The translations under genes were made by a program, and so were the position numbers. The notes beneath the pieces are model-generated. The model ran no database searches. It had not been told where the DNA came from and saw only the letters and a list, made by a program, of their open reading frames with translations. DNA of 38,810 nucleotides from Pseudomonadota bacterium (lineage in GTDB: Bacteria > Myxococcota_A > UBA9042 > GCA-2863065): positions 1 to 38,810 of the forward strand of contig SXOO01000017.1 in the NCBI GenBank assembly GCA_005776725.1, read 5' to 3'. Positions 9,330 through 21,361 of this stretch are shown piece by piece. Position 1 is the first letter of the stretch; every line of letters begins with the position of its first letter.

Positions 9330-9773
9330 ATGCGCTCGTTTGCTCTTCAATTCTTCGTCGCGACGGCCTTTCTCGTATCGAGCGTGCCGGCCGCCGCTAC
9401 CGAAAAAGCGCCCCCGAAGGAGGCCCCAGTGAGTGACTTCGACAAGTACGTGAAGATCGAGACGTCTGTCGCCGGCGACGGAGTGACCTTCCCGAAGGCT
9501 GGCGACACAGTCAGCTGCCACTACACGCTGCTCGTAGACGGTAAGAAGGTGGACTCGTCGCGAGACCGCGCCCAGCCGTTCCAGTTTCAGATCGGTCGCG
9601 GGATGGTGATCAAGGGCTGGGACGAGGGCCTGCTCAAGTTCTCCAAGGGCCAGCGCGGCGTGGTCACCATCCAGTACCAGTACGGCTACGGCGAGAGCGG
9701 CCGGCCGCCCCAGATCCCGCCCAAGGCCACCCTGATCTTCGACGTGGAGCTGTTGTCGATCACCAGCCGATGA
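9330..9773 (+). CDS. Secreted FKBP-type peptidyl-prolyl cis-trans isomerase
   Basis: A 147-residue protein: signal peptide 1-23 (hydrophobic core then VPAAA, cleaved before TEKA), short linker, and one FKBP domain from about 45 to 146. FKBP hallmarks are present: VSCHYTLLVDGKKVDSS, F-QIGRGMVIKGWDEGL, KGQRGVVTI, Y-YGYG and a final LIFDVELLSI. It probably accelerates proline isomerisation in exported proteins in the periplasm, which fits a genome neighbourhood full of secreted proteins. GAGGTG lies at 9317-9322, seven bases before the ATG. It is separated from the upstream hydrolase by 59 bp and converges on the oxidoreductase gene at 9821. Confidence 0.93.
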   Translation: MRSFALQFFVATAFLVSSVPAAATEKAPPKEAPVSDFDKYVKIETSVAGDGVTFPKAGDTVSCHYTLLVDGKKVDSSRDRAQPFQFQIGRGMVIKGWDEGLLKFSKGQRGVVTIQYQYGYGESGRPPQIPPKATLIFDVELLSITSR

Positions 9774-9786
9774 CCTCACCGGGTGC

Positions 9787-9807
9787 GTGGTCGCCGTAGT
9801 CGGCCAC
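9787..9807. terminator. Hairpin between convergent genes (possible bidirectional terminator)
   Basis: GTGGTCG (9787-9793) pairs with CGGCCAC (9801-9807), one pair being G-T, around a 7-base loop. It lies in the 47-bp gap between two convergent stop codons. No T-run follows on either side, so it is only a terminator candidate. Confidence 0.3.
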
Positions 9808-9820
9808 TCGTCGGCGGGCC

Positions 9821-10894
9821 TCAGGCCAGGAAGCCCTTGAACGCCCTCAGGTACTCCACGAAGCCTGGAGCCACCGCGTTGGTCAGAAGGTGCTCTGCGG
9901 TGACCGGCGGCATCACGGGCTGCCAGGCCGGATCCGCCGCGAGCGTGGGCCAGTCGGGGTTGACGATCCCCGCCCGGCCAAGCGCCACGAAGTCTGCGCC
10001 GCGATCGAGGCAGGCCTCGGCGTCGGCGCGGGTCCAGACCTTGCCCGCGACCATCAACGAAGCCCCGGGAACCGCGGCGCGAAACAACGAGAGCGGGTGC
10101 TCGGTGGGGCGTTTCGCCGTGTTGCGCGTCACGTCCCAGAGCGAGAGGTGGAGGTAGTCGGCGCCGCCTTCCACGAGCGCCTGGCTCAGCTCGAGGCTCT
10201 CGTCCAGGTCGAGGCCTCGGGCCTGCCCGAAGTCCTCCGGCGAGATCCGTACGCCCACCAGGAACGCGCTCGACGGCCCGGTGGCCTCGCGAACCGCCGC
10301 GCGCACCTCTCGCAGCACCGTGCGCACCAGCAACGACCGGTCCCGCCCCCAAGCATCGTCGCGGCGGTTCTGGGTCGCGCTCAGGAACTGACTCAGGAGG
10401 TACCCATGGGCCGCGTGGAGCTCCACGCCGGCGAAGCCCGCCTGGGCCGCTCGCGCTGCGGCGCGGGCGAACTGTCCGATGACGCGCTCGATGTCGGCCT
10501 CTGTTGCCGCCCGAGGCTGCGCCGGGTCTTCCGGCTGTTCGCTCGCGCTCCAGGGCCGGCTCCCCGTGACGGCTTCGGGGGCGCGCGTCCCGCCGTGGAA
10601 GAGCTGCACTACGCCCAGCGCGCCGGCGGCAGACAGGGTGCCCGCGAGGCGTTGGAGTCCCGGGAGGTGCGCGTCGTCGTGGATCCCGAGCTCACCGGGC
10701 CACCCCTGACCGTCGGCCGCGACGTGCGCCGCGCAGGTGGTGACCACGCCGAACGCGCTGCGCCGCGCCAGGAAGGCGTGCTCGGCGTCGCTGAGCGTGC
10801 CGCCTGCGTGGCTCTGCTTGTTGGTGAGCGGCGCCAGGGCCACGCGGTTCTTCGCGGTGGCTCCTGACTTGAACACGAAGGGCGAGAGCAGCAT
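9821..10894 (-). CDS. NADH:flavin oxidoreductase, Old Yellow Enzyme family
   Basis: A 357-residue FMN-dependent TIM-barrel ene-reductase that typically reduces activated C=C bonds with NAD(P)H. It starts with the OYE-type strand KNRVALAPLT. The active-site segment ELHAAHGYLLSQFLS (158-172) holds the two histidines (160, 163) that bind the flavin/substrate carbonyl side. NRRDDAWG and a phosphate-binding end (VAGKVWTRADAEACLDRGADFVALGR) complete the barrel. No iron-sulfur or second FAD domain follows, so it is a short OYE rather than a 2,4-dienoyl-CoA reductase. The ATG at 10894 has GAGG eight bases upstream. The leader can fold into two alternative hairpins (10918-10945). The physiological substrate is unknown. 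Confidence 0.9.
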   Translation of the reverse strand: MLLSPFVFKSGATAKNRVALAPLTNKQSHAGGTLSDAEHAFLARRSAFGVVTTCAAHVAADGQGWPGELGIHDDAHLPGLQRLAGTLSAAGALGVVQLFHGGTRAPEAVTGSRPWSASEQPEDPAQPRAATEADIERVIGQFARAAARAAQAGFAGVELHAAHGYLLSQFLSATQNRRDDAWGRDRSLLVRTVLREVRAAVREATGPSSAFLVGVRISPEDFGQARGLDLDESLELSQALVEGGADYLHLSLWDVTRNTAKRPTEHPLSLFRAAVPGASLMVAGKVWTRADAEACLDRGADFVALGRAGIVNPDWPTLAADPAWQPVMPPVTAEHLLTNAVAPGFVEYLRAFKGFLA

Positions 10895-10917
10895 GGGAGG
10901 ACCTCGAGCAGCGGGAT

Positions 10918-10945
10918 CGTCTTCGACGCCCCGAAGACGGGGCGT
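10918..10945 (-). promoter_or_regulatory. Two mutually exclusive hairpins in the OYE leader
   Basis: Read on the minus strand, ACGCCCC / GGGGCGT (10945-10939 with 10932-10926, 6-base loop) forms a perfect 7-bp stem. Alternatively CGTCTTCG / CGAAGACG (10939-10932 with 10925-10918, 6-base loop) forms a perfect 8-bp stem. The loop of each is part of the stem of the other, so only one can form. The element ends 24 bp before the oxidoreductase ATG. This layout resembles an attenuator or a translation switch, but no T-run or known riboswitch consensus is seen. Confidence 0.4.
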
Positions 10946-11055
10946 GACTTACCAGAGGCCGGGCGTTTTCGCGCGCGGGGCGAGTTCGCTCCAGGCGTCC
11001 GCGATTCGGCCGGGCGCTAGCGGCGCAGCTAGCTGATTCGCGCCAAGGCAGACGC

Positions 11056-12729
11056 CTACGGCGCCTTGACCTCGAAGCGCCACGAGCCGGCGGCCGCGCC
11101 GTCCTTCCCTGTGGCGTACACCTTCACTGCATAACGACCGGGGGCGCTCGGCGCCGTCAACGCGAGGCGCGCGCTCACGCCCTCCACAACCATCTCCGTC
11201 GACCGCGAGACCACCTTGTCCATCACGGCCTCGTAGCGCTCGGCCATCGCGCTCCGCAGCGCGTCCAGAGGCAGGTCCACCAGCTCAGCCCAGGGCGCGA
11301 CCCGCCCGCGGATGGTGGAGCGCTGGGTCTCCACGGTGATCACCAGCTGCGCGCCTGCGCCAGCGGGAACGTCCACCGCGAAGGGCGCGCCCGGCGCGAC
11401 GGTCGGGGTGCTCCCGGTCAGCTCGAGACGCTGTGGGTACTGCAGCCTCACCAGCGGGTCGCCGAGCAGGTGATAGAGGCTCTTGTGCTCTTCGAGGAGC
11501 ACGCCGACGTCGAAGCCGTAGGCCATCTCCAGCAGGGGTACGCGATGCCCGGGCGCGCGGCGCCGCACGTCGAGTAAGCCGTCGCCCAGGGTCTTCGGGC
11601 GTTCGCCCACAAAGAACACCTGGGCCAGCGCCTGGGCGAGCAGCCCGTTGGCGTAGGGGTGAACCGTTCGAGTGGCCGCGAAGGCCGCGATCGCGCCGTG
11701 GGGATTCAGCACGAGCGCCTCGGCGAGCCCGTGCTCCTCCCCGCGGTCGAAGGCCCCCGTGAGGCACGTGAGGGCGATGAAGAACGGGTGGCCCTCTTCG
11801 ATGTGCACGCGGTTCACGTCCTCGACGCTGCCGATGGAGTAGTGCTCGCCGCGAAAGGCGATGTGGTCGAACGCGTGCTCCAGCCCGTGCCCCACGTAGC
11901 CTGCGATCAACGCGCCGCCGCTCAGGTCGCGAACCAGCTTGGCGCCGAGGTCGGGGGGAGCCACGGCGTACGCATGCTCCGGGAAGCCGAACGTGAAGCG
12001 CAGGTCCCAGTCGTAGGGGAGGACGTTGTCGAGCACGTGTTGGGCGGTGGTCTCGATCAGCGCGTCGGCCACCGCGCCGTAGCGCGCCGGACCGGTGAAG
12101 ACCACGGCCCGCCGGCGCCACTCGCCGCTGGCTTTCCCGGACTCGTAGCGCAGCAGCTTTGCCACGTACCCACGCACCTCGTCCACGGTGTCGGCCGGCA
12201 GGCGGCCTACGGCAAGCGGTCTGTCCGGCACCGCGCCATCGGTCATGCCCGCCACCGCCAGGGTGTCGTCGCTGGGAAACGCCTGGTGGTGCAGCCAGCC
12301 GTCGCCCCAGTAGTCGAGCTTGGGTCGAGTCTCGCTGAGGACGGCGGCGGTGGTGCGCTCCGCGGCGCGTCCCGGCGTGTCGCTCACCACGAACACGTAA
12401 CGGAGGCCCCGTGCGTGCTGGCGCAGCGCCGCGACGAACCCGGTGGTGTCGCTTCCCTCGGCGCCCAGCGCGGCCCCCCCGAGGCGCTCGGCGGTGAGCA
12501 CCGCGATCCGATGGCCCTGCTTCTCTCGGTGCGCGACCCAGGGCTCCAGGGCATCGAGGAACGCCTCCGGCGCCAGGAGCAGCACGTCCGCGTCGCTCCA
12601 GCGCGCCCACTGGACGGCGTCCACGACCTGGCGAGTCGGTTGGAAACGGTCCGTTGGAGAAGGCGTCAGCAGCTGCGTCGCCAGCAGGGCCTCCAGGACG
12701 AAGGCGCTGAAACCGATGAGCCCGAGCAT
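11056..12729 (-). CDS. Peptidase C25 (gingipain-type) family protein
   Basis: A 557-residue cysteine peptidase of clan CD. A hydrophobic N-terminus (1-20) suggests a signal or membrane anchor. Residues 45-460 follow the C25 pattern: DVLLLAPEAFLDALEPWVAHREKQGH, the alpha/beta core, GYVGHGLEH with the catalytic His281, then FFIALTCLTGAF with the catalytic Cys322, and a closing YHLLGDPLVRLQYP that is typical of C25 domains. After it lies one Ig-like beta domain (470-557), as in gingipains. It lacks the long propeptide and the type IX sorting tail. Its ATG overlaps the stop of the upstream lipoprotein peptidase (TGATG), which argues for translational coupling and joint function. Cleavage specificity is unknown. 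Confidence 0.85.
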   Translation of the reverse strand: MLGLIGFSAFVLEALLATQLLTPSPTDRFQPTRQVVDAVQWARWSDADVLLLAPEAFLDALEPWVAHREKQGHRIAVLTAERLGGAALGAEGSDTTGFVAALRQHARGLRYVFVVSDTPGRAAERTTAAVLSETRPKLDYWGDGWLHHQAFPSDDTLAVAGMTDGAVPDRPLAVGRLPADTVDEVRGYVAKLLRYESGKASGEWRRRAVVFTGPARYGAVADALIETTAQHVLDNVLPYDWDLRFTFGFPEHAYAVAPPDLGAKLVRDLSGGALIAGYVGHGLEHAFDHIAFRGEHYSIGSVEDVNRVHIEEGHPFFIALTCLTGAFDRGEEHGLAEALVLNPHGAIAAFAATRTVHPYANGLLAQALAQVFFVGERPKTLGDGLLDVRRRAPGHRVPLLEMAYGFDVGVLLEEHKSLYHLLGDPLVRLQYPQRLELTGSTPTVAPGAPFAVDVPAGAGAQLVITVETQRSTIRGRVAPWAELVDLPLDALRSAMAERYEAVMDKVVSRSTEMVVEGVSARLALTAPSAPGRYAVKVYATGKDGAAAGSWRFEVKAP

Positions 12730-14621
12730 CAGAAGCCCGAGCAGCTCAGCGTTCCGCTGTACTTCACCGTGGGGTTACTCGGGTTCTCGCTGACCTCGCA
12801 GATTCGCTCCCCGGCCGACACGGGACCCGCGTCGCTCGGCTTCTCGGCGCGGAACGTGAGCTTGTCGCCCGGCTGCACCCCCGGGACCACGATCGTGCCG
12901 CTGGAGCCGCTGTCTACGGTGATGCTCCCGGGCGGGTCCACGACGTAGAAGTGGACATGCTCCTCCGAGGAGCTGTTTCGGAACGTGATCGTGAGGTCCA
13001 GCGGCGTCGGCGGGCCTGCCGTGAACGTGATCGGGGCGGGTGTCTTCGCTCCGCCTGACACATACACATGGAACAGCACGGCCACGATCTCCTTGGTGCT
13101 CAGCTTCGTCTTGAGGTCGTCCGTGAGCTTCACTGTGGAGCGATACCCGTTCGCGGACGTCAGCGAGCCCAGCGCCAGCACGTGCGTGGCGTTGCAGGTC
13201 TTGCGAGGAGACTCCTCACCCAGCGCGCTGCCGGTGAGCGCCGTCACACACGACACGTAGTTGGCCACGTCGACCGCATAGACCGCGGCCCGCACGCCGG
13301 GGCGGTCCGAGGTGAGCTTCAGCTCCAGGGTCTTCAGGTCGTCCAGGGCTCCCGCGGCGATCGGCATCCTCACGGCCCGGAACGCGACTGGCGGCACAGA
13401 GATCGTCGCCGAACCCGCCGCCGCCGCCGTGAGCGCGGTTGGCGCCGTGTCGTAGCACTCGGCGTGAAGCGCCCGCGTGGTCCACGGGTTGCGACCACGG
13501 GCATAGAGGTCCACGCCCGCCCGGATGAGCAGCTCGTTGAGAGGACGAAGGTCCACCGACGATCCCGACCGAGAGAGCAGGCGCATCAGCGACCGCGCCG
13601 CGGACTCCGGCCTGACCGAGTTGCGCCCGTCCGGGCGGGCTATCCACCAGTCGAGGAGCCACTCGGTCCCCCCAGCGAAGTGGTGCCAGCTCACCTGGTC
13701 CACGAGCAGCGACATCTGGTAGGGGAAGCGCATCGCATTCCCCGTGGGCGCGAAGTCGCGCCAGGCGAACGCCCCTTGCTGCAGCGCCCGGAACGCACAC
13801 TCGGTGCCGCCGAGTCGGTCGTAGGCCGCCCAGTCGGGTCCCCGGGCCAGGATGAACTGGGCCGAGCCTTCGCGCTGCCAGCGGAACTCCCTGTGTCGGA
13901 ACGCCCCCATCACCACGCCGCCAGCGTCCGTGTAGCCCTTCGACAGGGTGTAGTAGACGTGGCCTAGGTGGCCCATCTCGTGGAGATAGGCGGCGGCCCG
14001 CACCGGCGTATCGGGCTGGTAGGGGACGTGCACCGACGGCGTGCAGTTCGCCCACCCAGCCGCCGGATCCGGGCAAGATTTCACGGAGGGACGGAAGCCG
14101 AGCTCCCCTCGCGGCTCTGTGAAGATGTGGACCACGAAAGGACGCGCCGCCACAGCGCCGTAGAGCGAGAACCCGGGGAGCCGGGCCTCGAAGTTGTCGA
14201 GGCCGAACAGGATGCCGCGGGTCACGGTGGCGATGAACGCGTCCGGCACGCCCTCGACCGCCGGGATGGTGAAGAGCCCCACAGACGATCGGGTGGGTGT
14301 GTAAGCCGCGAATCGCGCCTCGAGCTGGCCGCCCTGCGTGGGGTCAGAGGGCGCGTCGTCCTCGACCGGCGCGACCTCTTCCACTAGGGGGAAGAGCTCG
14401 TCCAGCTCGGCCTCGCTGATGACGGCGCTCTCCTCCAGCCCTTGGAGCGTGGCCGACTCGAGCTCATCGTCTCCACCCCCGCCCCCGCCGCCGGGGCCGC
14501 CGCAGGCAAGGAGGCCGAGGGCCAGGAGAGCGCGCCAACGGGCGCCAGAGCTCGGCACGCGGAGCCCGCGGTCAGCGGCGCCCACACCCCCGAAGAGAAC
14601 CCGAGTGTTTACGTCGTTCAT
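12729..14621 (-). CDS. Lipoprotein with zinc-metallopeptidase HExxH motif
   Basis: A 630-residue lipoprotein: a 28-residue charged n-region, hydrophobic core and lipobox LLAC (Cys40), then a Gly run and an acidic linker. Residues 105-400 carry HEMGH (214-218) followed by H221 and, 33 residues after the second His, REGSAQF with Glu251. This is the arrangement of a gluzincin-like active site (two His plus a distal Glu). The C-terminal third is beta-rich (two Ig-like or PPC-like domains) and includes several paired cysteines. I do not recognise the exact family. GAGGGG sits just upstream of the ATG at 14621. The stop overlaps the start of the C25 peptidase gene, so the two peptidases are made together. 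It could process or tether its partner, but that is speculation. Confidence 0.8.
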   Translation of the reverse strand: MNDVNTRVLFGGVGAADRGLRVPSSGARWRALLALGLLACGGPGGGGGGGDDELESATLQGLEESAVISEAELDELFPLVEEVAPVEDDAPSDPTQGGQLEARFAAYTPTRSSVGLFTIPAVEGVPDAFIATVTRGILFGLDNFEARLPGFSLYGAVAARPFVVHIFTEPRGELGFRPSVKSCPDPAAGWANCTPSVHVPYQPDTPVRAAAYLHEMGHLGHVYYTLSKGYTDAGGVVMGAFRHREFRWQREGSAQFILARGPDWAAYDRLGGTECAFRALQQGAFAWRDFAPTGNAMRFPYQMSLLVDQVSWHHFAGGTEWLLDWWIARPDGRNSVRPESAARSLMRLLSRSGSSVDLRPLNELLIRAGVDLYARGRNPWTTRALHAECYDTAPTALTAAAAGSATISVPPVAFRAVRMPIAAGALDDLKTLELKLTSDRPGVRAAVYAVDVANYVSCVTALTGSALGEESPRKTCNATHVLALGSLTSANGYRSTVKLTDDLKTKLSTKEIVAVLFHVYVSGGAKTPAPITFTAGPPTPLDLTITFRNSSSEEHVHFYVVDPPGSITVDSGSSGTIVVPGVQPGDKLTFRAEKPSDAGPVSAGERICEVSENPSNPTVKYSGTLSCSGF

Positions 14622-14768
14622 GGCCCCTCACATTACGCCCCGCCAACTTGCGCGGCAAAGCGCGGCGGGCGCGCTCGAGGCGGTAACTCCTGCGTTCGGC
14701 GATGGCAGCCCCTGCCCCTTGGCGATCCCGGGGCTGGGCCGTACGGTGAGGCGCCGTCAGGAGGCGTC

Positions 14769-15425
14769 ATGACCCCGCGAATCGTCGTCCTCACCGCCGT
14801 CTCGTGCCTCTGGTGCTGCGCGCTGCTCTTCGTCCCCGTGGCAGAGACCCCCCACACGCTGTTTCTGGTCTGGAACCTCTTCCTCGCTGGCCTCCCCTTG
14901 GTCTTCGCCGGGGCCCTCGAGCGGATGCCCAGCACGGCCTGGGGCCTGCTCGTGGGGCTCGTGTGGCTCATGTTCTTCCCCAACGCCCCGTACCTGATCA
15001 CCGACCTCGTGCACATCAAGGATCGCGAGGGGATCCCGGTCTGGTTCGACCTCCTGGTCTATCTGTCCTTCGGGCTCGTGGGCCTCTGGATGGGCTTCGT
15101 GTCGCTTCAGATCGCACAGACCTGGGTCTCGCAGCGCACCTCCGAGCGCTTTGGATGGTGCTTCGCCGTGGCCGTCCTCTGGCTGTCTGGCTTCGGCATC
15201 TACCTCGGCCGATTCCGTCGCTGGAACAGCTGGGACCTGCTGCACCGACCGCTCGCGGTGTTCGAGGACGTCGCCGCGCGTCTCGTCGATCCCGCGTCGC
15301 ACGCCAGGACCTGGGGCGTCACCCTGGGTTTCGGAGGCACCTTCGTCCTCGCCTACCTTTTCTGGCGGTTGGGTGGGCCCCACGCGCGCACCGCCGGCGT
15401 CGACGCCGCGCACCGCGCCCGCTAG
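14769..15425 (+). CDS. DUF1361 domain membrane protein
   Basis: A 218-residue integral membrane protein with about six hydrophobic helices (roughly 5-25, 30-50, 56-70, 94-115, 128-147, 185-205). It matches DUF1361 through FFPNAPYLITDLVHI and FGIYLGRFRRWNSWDLL, the two conserved signatures. The biochemical role of DUF1361 is not established to my knowledge. The ATG at 14769 is chosen because AGGAGG lies at 14758-14763; the longer upstream reading is low-complexity and overlaps the divergent promoter region. The next gene, an NTE-type phospholipase, begins 28 bp after the stop, so co-transcription is likely. Confidence 0.87.
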   Translation: MTPRIVVLTAVSCLWCCALLFVPVAETPHTLFLVWNLFLAGLPLVFAGALERMPSTAWGLLVGLVWLMFFPNAPYLITDLVHIKDREGIPVWFDLLVYLSFGLVGLWMGFVSLQIAQTWVSQRTSERFGWCFAVAVLWLSGFGIYLGRFRRWNSWDLLHRPLAVFEDVAARLVDPASHARTWGVTLGFGGTFVLAYLFWRLGGPHARTAGVDAAHRAR

Positions 15426-15453
15426 GCTCCGCCGCGGAGGGAGCAGGGACCAC

Positions 15454-17793
15454 ATGGACAAGCCCAAGAACACGAGCGGCGGGCGCGATGCATCCGGCGA
15501 CGACACCTCACGGCCAAGCCGCCTCTCGGTGGACGCGCTCTCCGGAGAACACGGCTGGCTCTTCGAGGCCACGTTCCTCGGACAGCTCGACCGCGCAGAG
15601 CAAGAGGCAGTGCTTGCCGCCGCGACCCTCGTGGACGTGGAAGCGCGCACCAGGCTCATCACGGAGGGGCTGCCGAGCAACGCGGCGTTCCTGTTGCTTA
15701 CCGGGGAGGCCACCGCGGCGCGGGACGGCCGGGCCGTAGGGCGCCTCATCGCCGGCCACCTGTTCGGCGAGCGGTCGTCACGAGATGGCGTCGCAGCCTC
15801 GGCCACCGTCACGACCGAGAGCCGGGTACGCGCGCTACGCATCGACGCCGCGGCGTTCAAGTCGCTCCTGAGCCGTTCCACCGTTCTGTCCGAGTACGTC
15901 ACGGACCTCATCGCGCTGCGCAACCAGGCCGCGGATCTGCGCGAGCTCATCACGCGACAGCCCATCCTGGGGGCGCTCGAGCCGGGTGACGTAGACCGCT
16001 TACTGCAGTGGGGGCGTTTGACCCGATTGGCACCCGGGGAGGCGGTTCTTCGGGTCGGCGAACACACGGACGACGCGTACCTCGTGCTGCGCGGACAGCT
16101 AGACCTCTATCTGCCCTCGGACGATGGCGGCCGCACGTACGCGTCCACGCAAGGTCCGGGCTGGTTCTTTGGGCACGCGGCGGTCGTCCTCAGCGGGCCT
16201 CGGACCGCGGACATCGTCGCGAAGACCCCCGTGGAGCTCCTGCGAATCCGCGCCGAGGTCTTGATCAACTTCATGGAGCGGAGCCCCATGTTCCGCCGGC
16301 GGGTTCACGAGAACCTCGCACAGACCAACCTCCACCTCCGTCAGGCCGTGGAGAGCGCAGAGCGACCGCACCTCGTCGCGGTGTACGGCGCCCGCCGGGG
16401 CCTAGGCTCCACCTCCATCGCGTACGGGTTGGCGGTGGCGCTCGGCGGGGTCACGCTGGTGGACCCCCAGGGTGGCGCCGCGGCGGCCCGGCTGCGATTG
16501 CCGGTGGAGGACCGTATGGAAGGGGGGGTTCCGGTGCGGGGTTTCCGCCTGGACGTCCCGAACACCACGCTGCTCGAGCCCGACGCCAAGCGTGCCGCGG
16601 CGTCGGTGCTCTGGCCGGTGGACCCGGCGGACCTCGTGCGCCTGTTGAAGCACCTTGTCGACACGTCGCCGCCAAGATCGCTCACTTTGTGCGCCGCTGA
16701 GACCCGCGCCGAAGCTGGTGTGGAGGCGATGGCGCTCGCCGACAGCGTCGTCTACGTGAGAGAGGCCAGCGACGGGGTCCACGAAGACGCCACGCGGAGG
16801 AACCAGCAGCGGATCGACGCCCTTCGCGTCCGCGGCGACCAGGCGATCGCCGATACGGTGAACGTGGTGCGGATCCCCGAGGACTCGGCGCCGATCCAGA
16901 GGTTCTGGCAGACCGGCAACGTCGAAGCCCTAGGCGGTGCCCACCGCTTCGGCAACGCCTGTCGCCGGCTCGGGCGCAAGCTGCTTGGCGAGTCGTTCGG
17001 GCTCGCGCTCGGCGGGGGCGGTGCGCTCGGGTTCGCACACGTCGGCCTCATCCGGGCGCTCGAGGCCCACGGCATCGTGATCGACCTCGTCTGCGGCTCG
17101 TCCTTCGGTGCGCTGGTGGCAGGGCTGTACGCGGCGGGTGGGACGCCCGCGCTCATGGAGCTGGTGGCCCGGCGGCGCAGCTTGTTGCTCAGCGCGGTCA
17201 CGGCGTTCCGAGACACTGGCGCGTTCGAGCGCTTCGTCGACGGCGTGGTTGGGCGACGCCACCTCGGCTCCACCGACATCCCCTTCCTCCCGGTCTCACT
17301 GGACATCGACACCGGTGAAGACGTCATCTTGAACCAGGGTACAGTGGGCGCCGGCGTTCGGTCGTCGTCCGGCCTGCCTGGCGTGTATCCGGCATACCGC
17401 GTGGGCGGGCGGCGCCTCGTGGACGGCGGGATCAACAACAACGTCCCCGCGTCGGTGGCCAAGCGTGCCGGGGCGGATTTCGTGCTCGCGTCCAACATCA
17501 TCCCCAGCTTCCCATTCAAGCCCGGGGACCGCCTCGGGGTGAGGAACGCGCCGCTCCTCAACCGCATGGACGCGGGAGTTCGGTCGCTCTTCTTCCTCAT
17601 GTCGCAGAACGGGCGCGACCGCTCCACGCAGGCCGACTTCGTCTTCAACGCCGACTCACGTGGCTACAACGTCTACAGCTTCCTGTCGGGGGACCAGATC
17701 GCCGAAGACGGGCGCGCCAAGGCCGAGCAGCTGATGCCGCAGATCCTCGAGGCTTATCGGAAGGACTCGAGTCGGCTCTTCCGTCCCCGCTAG
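15454..17793 (+). CDS. NTE-type patatin-like phospholipase with two cNMP-binding domains
   Basis: A 779-residue cytoplasmic protein resembling neuropathy target esterase, which deacylates (lyso)phospholipids under cyclic-nucleotide-like control. Two cNMP-binding folds are at about 35-150 and 165-285; the second has ITRQPILGALEPGDVDRLL and FFGHAAVVL. Residues 305-490 form a Rossmann/ParA-like domain (HLVAVYGARRGLGSTS, VTLVDPQGG) whose P-loop lacks the lysine. The patatin domain spans 512-700: oxyanion loop GGGGALG (520-526), nucleophile GSSFG with Ser550, and DGG with Asp657, a complete Ser-Asp dyad. The cNMP pockets look degenerate, since no canonical Arg-Thr/Ser-Ala phosphate cassette is seen, so ligand binding is doubtful. 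The start is the ATG at 15454 with GGAGGG upstream. Confidence 0.9.
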   Translation: MDKPKNTSGGRDASGDDTSRPSRLSVDALSGEHGWLFEATFLGQLDRAEQEAVLAAATLVDVEARTRLITEGLPSNAAFLLLTGEATAARDGRAVGRLIAGHLFGERSSRDGVAASATVTTESRVRALRIDAAAFKSLLSRSTVLSEYVTDLIALRNQAADLRELITRQPILGALEPGDVDRLLQWGRLTRLAPGEAVLRVGEHTDDAYLVLRGQLDLYLPSDDGGRTYASTQGPGWFFGHAAVVLSGPRTADIVAKTPVELLRIRAEVLINFMERSPMFRRRVHENLAQTNLHLRQAVESAERPHLVAVYGARRGLGSTSIAYGLAVALGGVTLVDPQGGAAAARLRLPVEDRMEGGVPVRGFRLDVPNTTLLEPDAKRAAASVLWPVDPADLVRLLKHLVDTSPPRSLTLCAAETRAEAGVEAMALADSVVYVREASDGVHEDATRRNQQRIDALRVRGDQAIADTVNVVRIPEDSAPIQRFWQTGNVEALGGAHRFGNACRRLGRKLLGESFGLALGGGGALGFAHVGLIRALEAHGIVIDLVCGSSFGALVAGLYAAGGTPALMELVARRRSLLLSAVTAFRDTGAFERFVDGVVGRRHLGSTDIPFLPVSLDIDTGEDVILNQGTVGAGVRSSSGLPGVYPAYRVGGRRLVDGGINNNVPASVAKRAGADFVLASNIIPSFPFKPGDRLGVRNAPLLNRMDAGVRSLFFLMSQNGRDRSTQADFVFNADSRGYNVYSFLSGDQIAEDGRAKAEQLMPQILEAYRKDSSRLFRPR

Positions 17794-17935
17794 GGGGCAG
17801 CGAGAATCACCAATGGCGGTGCCCACGTCCGTCCCGGCCCCGTGAACCCGTATGTGTCGGGGCGTCGACGGCCTTGGAGCGTGGGCGTATCCTCCCGGCC
17901 GTGCGGGGCTTCCCGGCTACGGAGCGGCGACGATC

Positions 17936-21357
<3,422 letters not shown>

Positions 21358-21361
<4 letters not shown>

